Shown piece by piece: positions 1 through 8,245 of a stretch of DNA of 64,000 nt. The stretch spans positions 62,001 through 126,000 of the forward strand of contig PALT01000033.1 in NCBI GenBank assembly GCA_002706605.1, in the 5' to 3' direction. A model generated the notes under the pieces. That model saw only the letters and a list, made by a program, of their open reading frames with translations, made no database searches and was not told where the DNA came from. The number at the start of each line of letters is the position of its first letter. The first letter of the stretch is position 1. Source of the stretch: Rhodovulum sp. (GTDB lineage: Bacteria > Pseudomonadota > Alphaproteobacteria > Rhodobacterales > Rhodobacteraceae). The translations under genes and the position numbers were made by a program.

Positions 1-92
1 GCGTGAAACTGACCAAGCTGGACAAAGATCAGGCCGACTATATCGGCGTGAAACCCGAAGGCCCGTTCAAGCCGGAGCATTACCGCTATTAA
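1..92 (+). CDS. ahcY: Adenosylhomocysteinase, C-terminal end only (partial)
   Basis: Only the last 29 residues are in the window, read from position 3 to a TAA at 90-92. They contain LTKLDKDQADYIGV and end in GPFKPEHYRY. This is the very conserved C-terminal tail of S-adenosylhomocysteine hydrolase, whose final lysine and tyrosine contact NAD+ of the neighbouring subunit in known structures. The enzyme splits S-adenosylhomocysteine into adenosine and homocysteine and so keeps methylation running. The start lies upstream of the window. A strong hairpin at 128-163 is the likely transcription end. The short fragment limits certainty, but the tail is distinctive. Confidence 0.85.
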   Translation, partial: VKLTKLDKDQADYIGVKPEGPFKPEHYRY

Positions 93-106
93 GTGGATAC
101 TCTTGA

Positions 107-847
107 ATGAGTAGATACAGAGATCATAAAGGGCCGCTCGCAACGCTGTGGGCGGCCCTTTTTCTGGCGCTGTTGGGCTGTATCGGCGTCATCGGCTGGA
201 CCATTCTGACCCAACCGGACAGCCCCGTCCCCGATGGCTGGAACCCACTGGCGCCCCTGCACGTGACCGATGCGGTAACACTTTTCACGCCGATGAAACT
301 GCGCCACGCCGAGATGTCGCTGGACAGCTGTCTTGCCGCGCTAGACGGGGTGGCGAGCCTGAGCGAAATGACGCCCCTATCGGGGGAGGGCGCGTGCGGT
401 ATCGCAGATCGCGTCACGCTGGCCGCCGTGGGGCAGAGCCGGATTGACCCGCTTCAGACTTCTTGCGCCATCGCCTTGCGCACGGCGATGTGGGAACGCC
501 ATAGCCTTCAACCCGCCGCGTTGGAGATCCTTGGCAGCCCCGTTTCGGAACTGCGTCAGGTCGGCAGTTACAGCTGCCGGAACATTCGCACCCCCAATGG
601 CAATTCGACCCAGCTCAGCACCCACGCCACCGCCGAGGCGATTGATATCACCGGTTTCGATCTGGCCAACGGCACGACGGTGCGCCTGATCCGCGATTGG
701 GACGGTGATCCGCAAAAGGCCGCGTTCTTGCGTGCCGCGCGCGACAGTGCCTGCACGTGGTTCGAGACGACCCTGTCGCCCGATTACAACGCCCTGCACG
801 CCGATCACTTTCACCTTCAATCGCGCGGCTGGGGCACCTGCCGCTAA
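107..847 (+). CDS. Extensin-like family protein (periplasmic, M15-peptidase-like fold)
   Basis: A protein of 246 residues with one N-terminal membrane segment (about residues 14-34) and a bacterial extensin-like C-terminal domain. That domain resembles the LAS/M15 peptidase fold: the putative metal ligands H173 and D180 are in STHATAEAIDI, and the conserved end LHADHFHL (231-237) is present. Cysteine pairs fit a periplasmic location. The molecular role of the family is not established; murein or cell-envelope hydrolysis is a reasonable guess. The ATG at 107 has no clear ribosome binding site, and the ahcY terminator overlaps the first codons, so the true start may be a TTG or CTG near 164-176, just inside the hydrophobic segment. 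Confidence 0.8.
   Translation: MSRYRDHKGPLATLWAALFLALLGCIGVIGWTILTQPDSPVPDGWNPLAPLHVTDAVTLFTPMKLRHAEMSLDSCLAALDGVASLSEMTPLSGEGACGIADRVTLAAVGQSRIDPLQTSCAIALRTAMWERHSLQPAALEILGSPVSELRQVGSYSCRNIRTPNGNSTQLSTHATAEAIDITGFDLANGTTVRLIRDWDGDPQKAAFLRAARDSACTWFETTLSPDYNALHADHFHLQSRGWGTCR
128..163 (+). terminator. Intrinsic terminator after ahcY, inside the 5' end of the next gene
   Basis: A perfect 10-bp stem, AAAGGGCCGC (128-137) with GCGGCCCTTT (152-161), has a 14-base loop and ends in five T. It lies 36 bases after the ahcY stop, a normal distance. It also lies within codons 8-19 of the extensin-like gene that starts at 107. Confidence 0.7.
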
Positions 848-992
848 CGGCGCAGCAGTTTTAGGGCCTAACGCGGGGAAAAACGCGTCAAAAAATCCCT
901 TTGTAGATCATGAAATCGCCCGTACCGTGAATATAGCCCGTTTCAGACGGGTCTTTTGGGACGACGAAAACTTACACAGGGTGGGACAGACT

Positions 993-1334
993 ATGGGTAA
1001 ACGCGACGATCTGATCGCCAAATATGCGGACGATCTGAAGGAAAAATGCGGCATCACGCCGGATATGGACTTGCTGAAAAAGGTGACGATTGGCTGTGGC
1101 CCGTCGATCTATGACGCCGACGCCTCGACCGTCGCGTCCAGCCAAGAAGGCGAACTGGAAACCGTCAAAAACAACTTCCTCATCAAAAAGCTGGGCCTGT
1201 CCGATGGTCCCGAACTGATGGAAGCGATTGACTCGGTAATCGAGACCTATGGCAAGTCCGAGCGCAACAAATACCGTGCCGTGGTTTACTACATGCTGAC
1301 CAAGCATTTCGGCAAAGAGGCGATCTACGGCTAA
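993..1334 (+). CDS. DUF2853 family protein
   Basis: A small soluble helical protein of 113 residues starting MGKRDDLIAKYADDLKEK and ending HFGKEAIYG. Both the length and these ends match the DUF2853 family, which is common in alphaproteobacteria and has no known function. The ATG at 993 is chosen because it begins the family's usual N-terminus; an upstream reading in the same frame runs back into the extensin gene and looks like noise. There are no cysteine clusters or signal sequence apart from a single IGCGPS. It stands alone between terminator-like hairpins, with its own 145-base leader that includes a weak CCCGT/ACGGG hairpin at 937-957. Confidence 0.75.
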   Translation: MGKRDDLIAKYADDLKEKCGITPDMDLLKKVTIGCGPSIYDADASTVASSQEGELETVKNNFLIKKLGLSDGPELMEAIDSVIETYGKSERNKYRAVVYYMLTKHFGKEAIYG

Positions 1335-1356
1335 TCGCCCCGCGCCATGACGACCG

Positions 1357-1382
1357 CGCCCGCCCCAACCGGCGGGCGTTTG
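1357..1382 (+). terminator. Probable intrinsic terminator after the DUF2853 gene
   Basis: An 8-bp GC-only stem CGCCCGCC (1357-1364) with GGCGGGCG (1371-1378) has a CCAACC loop followed by only TTTG. It lies 23 bases after the stop codon. The T tract is short, so a second hairpin at 1517-1547 may act as backup. Confidence 0.5.
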
Positions 1383-1516
1383 CATTTCCGGTTTGAGTTA
1401 GATTTTAGATACTTGGAATTTGCTGCAGGGCGGCGATTGGGGTATCCATAAAACATCAAGCCAGTAGGGCCCGATCTTCAAAGAACGCGTGTGGTGCGAA
1501 ATGCACGCGGGGTGAA

Positions 1517-1547
1517 GGGGGCCCTCTTGGGCGGGGGCCCCCGTTTT
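1517..1547 (+). terminator. GC-rich hairpin with T tract between convergent genes
   Basis: GGGGGCC (1517-1523) pairs with GGCCCCC (1536-1542), followed by GTTTT on the plus strand. It lies between the DUF2853 gene and the convergent EVE gene, touching the EVE stop codon, so it probably blocks read-through into the opposing operon. Confidence 0.5.
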
Positions 1548-1971
1548 ATTCCGGATCGGTGAGACCGCCCAATTCACAGACAATCCGCCATTCCTCATCG
1601 CTGACCGGTTGGACCGATAGGCGCGAGTTGTTCACCAACACCATTCCGGCCAGACGCGGATCGGTTTTGCATTGATCCAAGGTCACTGGTTTCGGCAAGG
1701 GGCGCACCGCGCGGATGTCCACACATTCCCAGCGCGGATCGTCGGTTTTGCTGTCGGGATGCGCGGTCGTGATGACCTCAACAATGCCGACGACCGACTT
1801 TTCCTTCAGCGAGTGATAGAAAAACCCGCGCTCCCCGACCTGCATGGCCCGCATGTTGTTGCGCGCCTGATAGTTGCGCACGCCGTCCCATTCCTCACCC
1901 GCGTCCCCGCGCGCGACCTGTTGGTCCCAGCTCCAGGTGTTGGGTTCGGATTTGAACAGCCAATACGCCAT
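1546..1971 (-). CDS. EVE domain protein
   Basis: A 141-residue protein starting MAYWLFKSEPNTWSWDQQ and containing WDGVRNYQARNNM and GERGFFYHS. These are the hallmarks of the EVE domain (thymocyte nuclear protein 1 type), a PUA-like fold that binds modified bases in DNA or RNA. Bacterial stand-alone EVE proteins are linked by comparative genomics to RNA modification and translation; the exact ligand is unknown. The start codon shares one base with the yciI-like stop, so the two are translationally coupled. It is the last gene of the tsaD-gpsA-yciI-EVE operon. Confidence 0.85.
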   Translation of the reverse strand: MAYWLFKSEPNTWSWDQQVARGDAGEEWDGVRNYQARNNMRAMQVGERGFFYHSLKEKSVVGIVEVITTAHPDSKTDDPRWECVDIRAVRPLPKPVTLDQCKTDPRLAGMVLVNNSRLSVQPVSDEEWRIVCELGGLTDPE

Positions 1972-2243
1972 TACCCGATCACCCGGTTCCAGTGTTGGAT
2001 CGACACGGATTGGAACAGACCGGCCTTGGCATAGGGATCGTTGGCGGCCCAGTCCTGTGCCGCGGCCAGATCGGCCACATCAAGGATCAAGAGCGAGCCG
2101 CACATGTTCCCGTCCGCGTCCAGAAACGGACCCGCCTGCGCGACGCCGGTTTCTTTCAGATAGGCCAGATGCGCGTCGCGGTTCGCCTTGCGCGTTTCCA
2201 GATGGTTTTCCTTGTCGGTGCACATAACGGCAAACAGGGGCAT
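1971..2243 (-). CDS. YciI-like protein
   Basis: A 90-residue ferredoxin-like-fold protein of the YciI family: MPLFAVMCTDK, then RDAHLAYLK with the conserved His at residue 25, and NDPYAKAGLFQSVSIQHW near the end. YciI proteins are small dimers with a putative His-Asp active site and no settled function. The ATG directly follows the gpsA stop (the genes abut at 2243/2244) and the stop overlaps the EVE start by one base. The gpsA-yciI-EVE order is a familiar one in Rhodobacterales. Confidence 0.85.
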   Translation of the reverse strand: MPLFAVMCTDKENHLETRKANRDAHLAYLKETGVAQAGPFLDADGNMCGSLLILDVADLAAAQDWAANDPYAKAGLFQSVSIQHWNRVIG

Positions 2244-3212
2244 TTATTCCTCCTTCAGGGGTCTGTTCATCAACGCCTGAACGGCGTCGGCAACGCTTAG
2301 GTTCTGATCCAACACGGCGGCGACCATGGTGGCAATAGGCATCTCGATTGACCGCTGGGCGGCCAGATGCGCCACGGCGCGGGCGGTCGATGCGCCCTCA
2401 ACCGTGACGGCGGGGTCGAACGCGTCACCCTGCCCTAAGGCCATGCCATAGCGGAAATTGCGCGACTGTTCCGACGTACAGGTCAGGACCAGATCGCCCA
2501 GACCACACAGCCCCGACAACGTGTCCGGCGCCGCGCCGGAATGTTCGGCAAAACGCCGCATCTCGGCAAAACCACGGGTCATGAGGGCCGCGCGCGCACT
2601 GTCGCCAAGTCCCGCGCCAATCACGATACCGGCGGCAATGGCGACCACGTTTTTCAATGCGCCGCCAAGTTCCGCGCCGATGGGATCTGTGCTGCGATAA
2701 AGACGCAAAACGGGAGTCGACAGCAGGGATTGCAATGTCTCGCCCGCTTCTGCGTCCGCGCAGGCAAGGGTCAATGCGGTCGGCAACCCGCGCCCGATAT
2801 CGGCGGCAAAGCTGGGCCCGGTCAGGATCGCGGATGTGCTATTCGGGCAGGCCTGATCGATAATCGCGGTCGGCCCGTTCCCCGATTGCAACGACACGCC
2901 CTTACAGCACGCGACCAAGGGGACGCCGTCAAAAACGTCTCTATTCCGGCCCAAAAACGGTTCCAACTGCTGCATCGGCAGGGACAACAGAACCGCGTCG
3001 GAACCGGATAGGTCACTCAGGTCGGCGGTCGGCGTCAACGACGCGGGAAACGCCGGTCCGGGTAGGCGGCGGGTATTGCACCGGTTGGCGACCATGTCCG
3101 CCACATGTTCCGCGTCACGTGCCCAAAGGGTGACGTCGCGCCCCGCCTCGGCCAATGCGATGGCCAATGCGGTGCCGAACGATCCTGCGCCGACAACACC
3201 GATCCGCGTCAT
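2244..3212 (-). CDS. gpsA: Glycerol-3-phosphate dehydrogenase [NAD(P)+]
   Basis: A 322-residue cytosolic enzyme reducing dihydroxyacetone phosphate to sn-glycerol-3-phosphate for phospholipid synthesis. The N-terminal Rossmann motif GAGSFG is at residues 8-13. The catalytic-lysine region [13 protein letters not shown] and the substrate-binding stretch [16 protein letters not shown] are both present. The length matches the family. Its ATG overlaps the tsaD stop by 4 bases (ATGA), the usual tsaD-gpsA pairing in alphaproteobacteria. Confidence 0.95.
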   Translation of the reverse strand: MTRIGVVGAGSFGTALAIALAEAGRDVTLWARDAEHVADMVANRCNTRRLPGPAFPASLTPTADLSDLSGSDAVLLSLPMQQLEPFLGRNRDVFDGVPLVACCKGVSLQSGNGPTAIIDQACPNSTSAILTGPSFAADIGRGLPTALTLACADAEAGETLQSLLSTPVLRLYRSTDPIGAELGGALKNVVAIAAGIVIGAGLGDSARAALMTRGFAEMRRFAEHSGAAPDTLSGLCGLGDLVLTCTSEQSRNFRYGMALGQGDAFDPAVTVEGASTARAVAHLAAQRSIEMPIATMVAAVLDQNLSVADAVQALMNRPLKEE

Positions 3213-4309
3213 GCCTTGGCCCCCTTTTTGCCAGAGCCCAGCATTGACGGGCTGCTCTGATCCAGCGGCCAGCGGGGCCGCGCCATTAGGGTCAGGTCGT
3301 CATAGGCTGCGCCGGTGCGGATGCGTTCGATCCCCGCCCATGCGATCATCGCCGCGTTATCGGTGCACAGGTTCAGCGGCGGCGCGGTAAAGGCCACGCC
3401 ATTTGCATCGCAAACCGTCTCTAACGCACCGCGAATGGCCTGATTTGCGGCGACACCACCGGCCACGGCGATGGTCGGCGTGGCGGGGTTGTGGGCCAGA
3501 TAGGTGGCTAAGGCGCGGCGCGTCTTTTCGGCCAGAACATCGCACACGGCGGCCTGAAATCCCGCGCACAGATCGGCGCGATCCTGTTCCGTGATCCCGC
3601 CCTGATCCGCAACCAACGCATCGCGGGCGCGCAAAACGGCGGTCTTGAGACCCGAAAAGGACATGTTACAGCCCTCTTGGTTCAACAACGGTCGCGGCAA
3701 GGCAAACCGGCGCGGATCGCCGGATTTCGCGGCGGCCTCGACACTGGGCCCACCGGGTTGAGGCAGGCCAAGAATGCGCGCGGTTTTATCGAACGCCTCA
3801 CCAGGTGCGTCGTCGATCGTGCCGCCAAGACGGGTGAATTCGTCGGGCGCGTGGACCAACAAGAACTGACAATGCCCGCCCGAGACCAGCAACATCAGGT
3901 AAGGAAACGCGACCGTATCGACCAAACGCGGCGTCAGGGCGTGACCGGCCAGATGGTTCACCCCGATCAGGGGGCGGTTCGCGCCGACGGCCAGACCCTT
4001 GGCGCACATCACGCCGGACATGACGCCACCGATCAGACCGGGGCCGGCGGTCACGGCAATCGCATCCATATCGCGCAGGGCAACGCCCGCCCGGTCCAGA
4101 GCCTGTTCCACGCAAATATCAAGCTTTTCCGCATGTGCACGCGCGGCGATCTCGGGGACAACGCCCCCATATGCGGCGTGCAATTCGGTTTGCCCCGCGA
4201 CGACGGTGGCCAGAATTTCAGGCGATTGACCCGGCGTATGACGCACAACGGCGGCGGCTGTGTCGTCACAGCTGCTCTCCAGTCCAAGTATGGTCAGGGT
4301 GTCTGACAT
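3209..4309 (-). CDS. tsaD: tRNA N6-adenosine threonylcarbamoyltransferase TsaD
   Basis: A 366-residue protein transferring the threonylcarbamoyl group to A37 of ANN-decoding tRNAs together with TsaB, TsaE and TsaC. The N-terminus [15 protein letters not shown] is diagnostic. The metal ligands sit in ARAHAEKLD and VNHLAGHAL, and the ASKHA nucleotide-binding parts LLVSGGH and [12 protein letters not shown] follow. The ATG at 4309 starts the family's usual [13 protein letters not shown]; reading further upstream would run antisense to hemD and is rejected. It is the first gene of the operon and diverges from hemD across 72 bases, which must hold both promoters. Confidence 0.95.
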   Translation of the reverse strand: MSDTLTILGLESSCDDTAAAVVRHTPGQSPEILATVVAGQTELHAAYGGVVPEIAARAHAEKLDICVEQALDRAGVALRDMDAIAVTAGPGLIGGVMSGVMCAKGLAVGANRPLIGVNHLAGHALTPRLVDTVAFPYLMLLVSGGHCQFLLVHAPDEFTRLGGTIDDAPGEAFDKTARILGLPQPGGPSVEAAAKSGDPRRFALPRPLLNQEGCNMSFSGLKTAVLRARDALVADQGGITEQDRADLCAGFQAAVCDVLAEKTRRALATYLAHNPATPTIAVAGGVAANQAIRGALETVCDANGVAFTAPPLNLCTDNAAMIAWAGIERIRTGAAYDDLTLMARPRWPLDQSSPSMLGSGKKGAKA

Positions 4310-4381
4310 CGCTCTGCCGTTGCAAGGGGTCCCCTTGGCAGGTAACACCAAGACAGGCGACAGACAACACTGGCTAGGACC

Positions 4382-5107
4382 GTGCAGGGCGCGCAACCGA
4401 TTATTCTGATCACACGGCCCGAACCGGGGGCCTCGCGCTTGACGCAGGCGTTGGGCGTGCGCTGTCCGCAGGCGCGGGTGCTGCAATCGCCGGTGATGCG
4501 CATCCGGTATATGGACGCGCCGGTCGAGATCGGTGATCGCGCGGTGATCCTGACGTCCCAGAATGCGGTGCATTGGGTGGCGCAGACCGGTGCGGTTCCC
4601 GTCGGTACATTGGCCTATTGCGTAGGCGCACGGACAACGGCGCGGGCGCGGGAATTGGGTCTGGTCGCGCATCAGATGGGCGACAGCGCGGGTGAGCTGC
4701 TGGCGCGTCTGACCGATACGCCGCCCCCTGCCCGTCTGATCCATCTGCGCGGCGCCCATAGCCGTGGTGATATCGCCGCCACGCTGACACGCGCCGGTCT
4801 GCCCTGTGCGGAACACGTGGTCTATGCACAGGATCCCGTCCCCCTGACCCAAGCGGCGCAAAGCGCATTTCAGGATCAAACCCCCGTGATCCTGCCCCTT
4901 TATTCCCCGCGCAGTGCGGCGTTGCTGGCTGGTGCGGCCCGCGCCGCGCGCGCCCCGATTTACACCGTGGCGATCAGTTCCGCCGCCGATACCGCGTGGA
5001 CCGTGCCCCAAACCCGTGCCCGCCATGTGGCCAAGCGGCCATCCGCCGATTGTATGCTCGACACCATAGTCGCCGTTTTTGACGCAGTGCAGAACCTTGA
5101 GGGCTAG
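4382..5107 (+). CDS. hemD: Uroporphyrinogen-III synthase
   Basis: A 241-residue HemD-type protein that closes and inverts hydroxymethylbilane into uroporphyrinogen III in haem synthesis. It begins with [18 protein letters not shown], typical of the family, and has [12 protein letters not shown] and the weakly conserved two-lobed layout. HemD sequences diverge strongly, so the call also relies on context: a mitofilin-like and a hemY gene follow on the same strand, an arrangement known from Rhodobacterales. The GTG at 4382 is the only start that keeps the N-terminal beta strand. Confidence 0.85.
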   Translation: MQGAQPIILITRPEPGASRLTQALGVRCPQARVLQSPVMRIRYMDAPVEIGDRAVILTSQNAVHWVAQTGAVPVGTLAYCVGARTTARARELGLVAHQMGDSAGELLARLTDTPPPARLIHLRGAHSRGDIAATLTRAGLPCAEHVVYAQDPVPLTQAAQSAFQDQTPVILPLYSPRSAALLAGAARAARAPIYTVAISSAADTAWTVPQTRARHVAKRPSADCMLDTIVAVFDAVQNLEG

Positions 5108-5176
5108 GCGCGCGCGGGCTAAGTTCACAGCGATAGTTCGCAAGACCAAGTTTGATTCATTCAGGAGTACGTGTCA

Positions 5177-6448
5177 GTGACAGAGTCAAAGAAGCAGAAC
5201 GCCACTGAGACCGACGAAACCGATCTGAACACTGATCAAACAGAAACGCCCGACACGGACGCCGATCAAGCCGAGGGCGAGGTCGCCGAGACAACCGAAG
5301 TTTCCGCGGAAACAGAGACTGAATCGTCCGAAATTGACGCGACGACGGATGATATTGAAGACGCCGAGGTGATCGCCGAAACGGACGACACCGCCGATCC
5401 TGAATCGGTCGAAGAACCTGTTGCCGAGACCCCGCCGCCACCCCCCACCCCCGAACCCGTGGCCGAAAAATCGGGTGGCTCTGGGTTCACTGCCGTGTTG
5501 CTGGGCGGGGTTGTTGCCGCCGGGCTGGGCTTTGTCGCGGCGCAATTTGCCGGCCCCCTTCTGAATTCCGCGCCGGAAACGCCTGATTATCAGGCACAGA
5601 TGGACGCGCTGAGCAAACAAATCGCGGAACTGGCCGACCGCCCTGCCCCCGAACCGGCCGATCCCGCTGCCGCGCTGGAAACCGCGCTGGGCGATAGCCT
5701 GAGCGGCATTACCGACGGTCTTGGCGCGGTTGCCGATCAACTGACCCAACTGGACGGGCGGATTGTGACGTTGGAAAACCGCCCTCTGGTCCAAGGTCCC
5801 GCCGAATTAGCCGCCACGATCGACACCTATGAGCGTGAGTTGCAAGAAACCCGCGCGCAACTGGCCGAGCAACAGGCGTTGAACGCGGAACTGCTGGCGA
5901 AACTGGATGCCACCGCCGAAACCGCGACACAGCAACTGGACGCCGCCGCCGCCCGTGCTGAAGCAATCGCGCAATCCTCGGCCCTGTTGGCCATTCAGGC
6001 CGCATTAGACACGGGTGAGCCGTTCGCAACGGCCCTCAGCGGCCTGACCGGCGCCGACGTGCCCGAGGCACTAAGCACCGTCGCCGACACCGGTGTTGCC
6101 TCCCTTTCCCAGCTACAAACGACCTATGACGATGCGGCCCGCGCCGCCCTGTCCGCCTCCCTGCGGGACCTTGCGGACGGCGATGCAAGCGCGCGGATTT
6201 CGTCCTTCCTCAAGGCACAGCTTGGACTGCGGTCCCTGACCCCGCGTGAGGGCGACGATCCCGACGCGGTTCTGTCGCGTGCACAGGCGGCACTGGACGG
6301 CGGGGATGTCGCCGCCGCGCTGAGTGAACTGGACGCCCTGCCCGCCGCCGGTCAGGCCGAAATGGCCGATTGGCGCGCCACGGCACAGGCCCGCGTCGAT
6401 GCCATCGCCGCCGCCGGTGATTTGGCCCAAACCCTGACAACGAACTAA
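5177..6448 (+). CDS. Mitofilin-like (COG4223 type) inner-membrane protein
   Basis: A protein of about 423 residues. The first 95 or so are very acidic and rich in Thr, Asp and Glu, followed by a proline patch (ETPPPPPTPEP), a single glycine-rich membrane segment (FTAVLLGGVVAAGLGFVAAQFA), long coiled-coil stretches and a C-terminal helical domain. This is the layout of alphaproteobacterial mitofilin homologues, relatives of mitochondrial MIC60 that shape or tether the inner membrane. AGGAG at 5163-5167 favours the GTG at 5177 (spacing 9) over the GTG at 5171 (spacing 3). The position between hemD and hemY is typical. Confidence 0.8.
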   Translation: MTESKKQNATETDETDLNTDQTETPDTDADQAEGEVAETTEVSAETETESSEIDATTDDIEDAEVIAETDDTADPESVEEPVAETPPPPPTPEPVAEKSGGSGFTAVLLGGVVAAGLGFVAAQFAGPLLNSAPETPDYQAQMDALSKQIAELADRPAPEPADPAAALETALGDSLSGITDGLGAVADQLTQLDGRIVTLENRPLVQGPAELAATIDTYERELQETRAQLAEQQALNAELLAKLDATAETATQQLDAAAARAEAIAQSSALLAIQAALDTGEPFATALSGLTGADVPEALSTVADTGVASLSQLQTTYDDAARAALSASLRDLADGDASARISSFLKAQLGLRSLTPREGDDPDAVLSRAQAALDGGDVAAALSELDALPAAGQAEMADWRATAQARVDAIAAAGDLAQTLTTN

Positions 6449-6458
6449 GGACGAACAC

Positions 6459-7988
6459 ATGCTCTGGTCCCTTTTCAAGATTATCCTGTTCGTCGTTCTT
6501 GTTGCCGCGCTGGCCTTTGGTGCGGGGATGCTGATTGAAACCGACGCGGCCCTGCGCGTGGCGTTTGGCGGGTGGGAATTCACCCTCAAGCCGCTTCAGG
6601 CGGTGATCGTTGGCGCGCTATTGTTGGTGGCGGTGTGGCTGTTCATCAAACTGCTGGGCCTTCTGTTGGCCGTGATCAAGTTCATCTCGGGCGACGAAAC
6701 GGCGATTTCGCGCTATTTCAACCGCAACCGCGAACGCCGCGGGTTCAAGGCACTGGCCGACGGCATGATGGCGCTGGCCTCGGGCGATGGGCGTGAGGCG
6801 ATTGCCAAGGCGACCAAGGCGCAACGCCTGCTGAACCGTCCCGAACTGACCAACCTGTTGACGGCGCAGGCGGCGGAACTGGCCGGTGATCGACGCAAGG
6901 CGACCGAGACGTACAAGGCCCTGCTGCAAGACGATCGCACGCGGTTTGTCGGCGTACGCGGGTTGATGAAACAAAAGCTTGCCGATGGGGACAAGGACAC
7001 CGCGCTGCAACTGGCGCAAAAGGCATTCGCCCTGAAACCCGCGCATGAAGACACCCAAGACGTCCTGTTGCGCCTACAGGCCGAACACGCCGATTGGGCC
7101 GGCGCGCGGCGCACCCTGTCGGCCAAGCTAAAGCATGGATCTCTGACCCGCGACGTGCACAAACGCCGCGATGCGGTTCTGGCTCTGTCCGAGGCCAAGG
7201 ATGTTCTGGATGATGGCAAATCGATTGAGGCACGTGAGGCCGCGATTGAGGCAAACCGCCTGTCGCCTGACCTGATCCCCGCCGCCGTTATGGCCGCGCG
7301 TGGGTATGTGGAGAACGGCAAACCGCGCTATGCGAACCGCGTTCTGAAAAAGGCATGGGCCGCCCGTCCGCATCCCGATCTGGCCGCCGCATTCGCCGCG
7401 ATTGAACCGGATGAGACGCCGACCCAACGCCTAACGCGTTTCACCAAGTTCGTCGCCGGAACCGAGGGCGACAGCGAGACCCGCATGCTTTTGACCGAAT
7501 TGCACATCGCGGCCGAGGATTTCCCTGCCGCCCGCAAGGCACTGGGCGATTTGCCGGAAACCGAACCGACTGCCCGCAGCCTGACCCTGATGGCCGCCGT
7601 TGAACGCGGTTCGGGGTCGGATGATGCGGTCGTGCGTGGCTGGCTTGCGCGTGCCCTGACCGCGCCGCGTGGCCCGCAATGGATTTGCGACAACTGCGGC
7701 ACTGTTCATGCGGAATGGGGTCCGGTGTGTAGCAACTGTTCGGCCTTTGACACCCTGTCGTGGAAAGAGGCGCCCGCCGGTGATCTGGCCCTGACGAACA
7801 ACGCGGCGGGCATGTTGCCCCTGATCGTCGGCGCGCTTGAGCACCACGAGGACGAGATCGAAGAGGTTGAACCGGTTGAGGTGATCACCGACGAACCCGG
7901 CCCCGAGGTGCGCCCCGACGTCCCGCTCGCAGAGGTGGATGAGGCCGAGGCGACAGATACCCCCGAGGATGAGGTCAAATCGGCCTAA
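6459..7988 (+). CDS. HemY N-terminal domain / TPR-like membrane protein
   Basis: A 509-residue protein with two N-terminal membrane helices (about 5-26 and 44-75, the HemY_N region), then helical TPR-like repeats to about residue 400. A zinc-ribbon-like element with CDNC and CSNC follows near residues 408-430, then an acidic tail. The HemY family of this type is found beside hemD and hemX but is not protoporphyrinogen oxidase; its role in haem synthesis is unproven. The two CxxC pairs resemble those of the LapB/YciM rubredoxin-like domain. The ATG lies 10 bases after the mitofilin-like stop, so the genes are co-transcribed. A strong terminator follows. Confidence 0.85.
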   Translation: MLWSLFKIILFVVLVAALAFGAGMLIETDAALRVAFGGWEFTLKPLQAVIVGALLLVAVWLFIKLLGLLLAVIKFISGDETAISRYFNRNRERRGFKALADGMMALASGDGREAIAKATKAQRLLNRPELTNLLTAQAAELAGDRRKATETYKALLQDDRTRFVGVRGLMKQKLADGDKDTALQLAQKAFALKPAHEDTQDVLLRLQAEHADWAGARRTLSAKLKHGSLTRDVHKRRDAVLALSEAKDVLDDGKSIEAREAAIEANRLSPDLIPAAVMAARGYVENGKPRYANRVLKKAWAARPHPDLAAAFAAIEPDETPTQRLTRFTKFVAGTEGDSETRMLLTELHIAAEDFPAARKALGDLPETEPTARSLTLMAAVERGSGSDDAVVRGWLARALTAPRGPQWICDNCGTVHAEWGPVCSNCSAFDTLSWKEAPAGDLALTNNAAGMLPLIVGALEHHEDEIEEVEPVEVITDEPGPEVRPDVPLAEVDEAEATDTPEDEVKSA

Positions 7989-8001
7989 TCCGCGATATTT
8001 C

Positions 8002-8036
8002 AAACGGCGCGTGACGTGATTGGTGCGCGCCGTTTT
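8002..8036 (+). terminator. Intrinsic terminator of the hemD operon
   Basis: A perfect 10-bp stem AAACGGCGCG (8002-8011) with CGCGCCGTTT (8026-8035) runs into TTTT, 13 bases after the hemY stop. Confidence 0.75.
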
Positions 8037-8086
8037 CGATCTTGCACAAGCCACGTCGCGGCGCTACAAGACCGCGCACAGCAAGT

Positions 8087-8162
8087 GCCGCTGTAGCTCA
8101 GCTGGTAGAGCACGTCATTCGTAATGATGGGGTCGGGGGTTCGAGTCCCTTCAGCGGCACCA
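8087..8162 (+). tRNA. tRNA-Thr (anticodon CGT), CCA encoded
   Basis: A 76-base cloverleaf. The acceptor arms GCCGCTG and CAGCGGC pair fully, the D arm is GCTCAGCTGGTAGAGC, the anticodon stem CGTCA/TGATG holds loop TTCGTAA (anticodon CGT), and the T arm contains GGTTCGAGTCC. The discriminator A is followed by an encoded CCA. It reads ACG threonine codons. The integrase gene 84 bases downstream indicates that the 3' half of this tRNA served as an attachment site. Confidence 0.95.
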
Positions 8163-8190
8163 CTTTTCACACCCTAGAGTGTTGAAAAGT
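8162..8190. repeat. Inverted repeat at the tRNA 3' end
   Basis: ACTTTTCACAC (8162-8172) is the near-complement of GTGTTGAAAAGT (8179-8190), with one extra base on the right side. It starts on the last base of the tRNA CCA. It may end tRNA transcription or form part of the integrase recognition region. Confidence 0.5.
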
Positions 8191-8219
8191 AAGTAAATTC
8201 CTCGCATAAAGTTGCCATT

Positions 8220-8241
8220 GTATCCACACCCGTATCCACAC
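8220..8241. repeat. Direct repeat GTATCCACAC x2 before the integrase
   Basis: Two exact copies of GTATCCACAC (8220-8229 and 8232-8241) are spaced 12 bases start to start, directly before the integrase gene. Short direct repeats beside a tRNA-linked attachment site are typical arm-type integrase binding sites; this reading is inference. Confidence 0.5.
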
Positions 8242-8245
8242 GGGA

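Noticed and set aside
4310-5149. N-terminal extension of TsaD by about 280 codons
   Set aside because: It runs antisense to hemD; the family's N-terminus begins at 4309.
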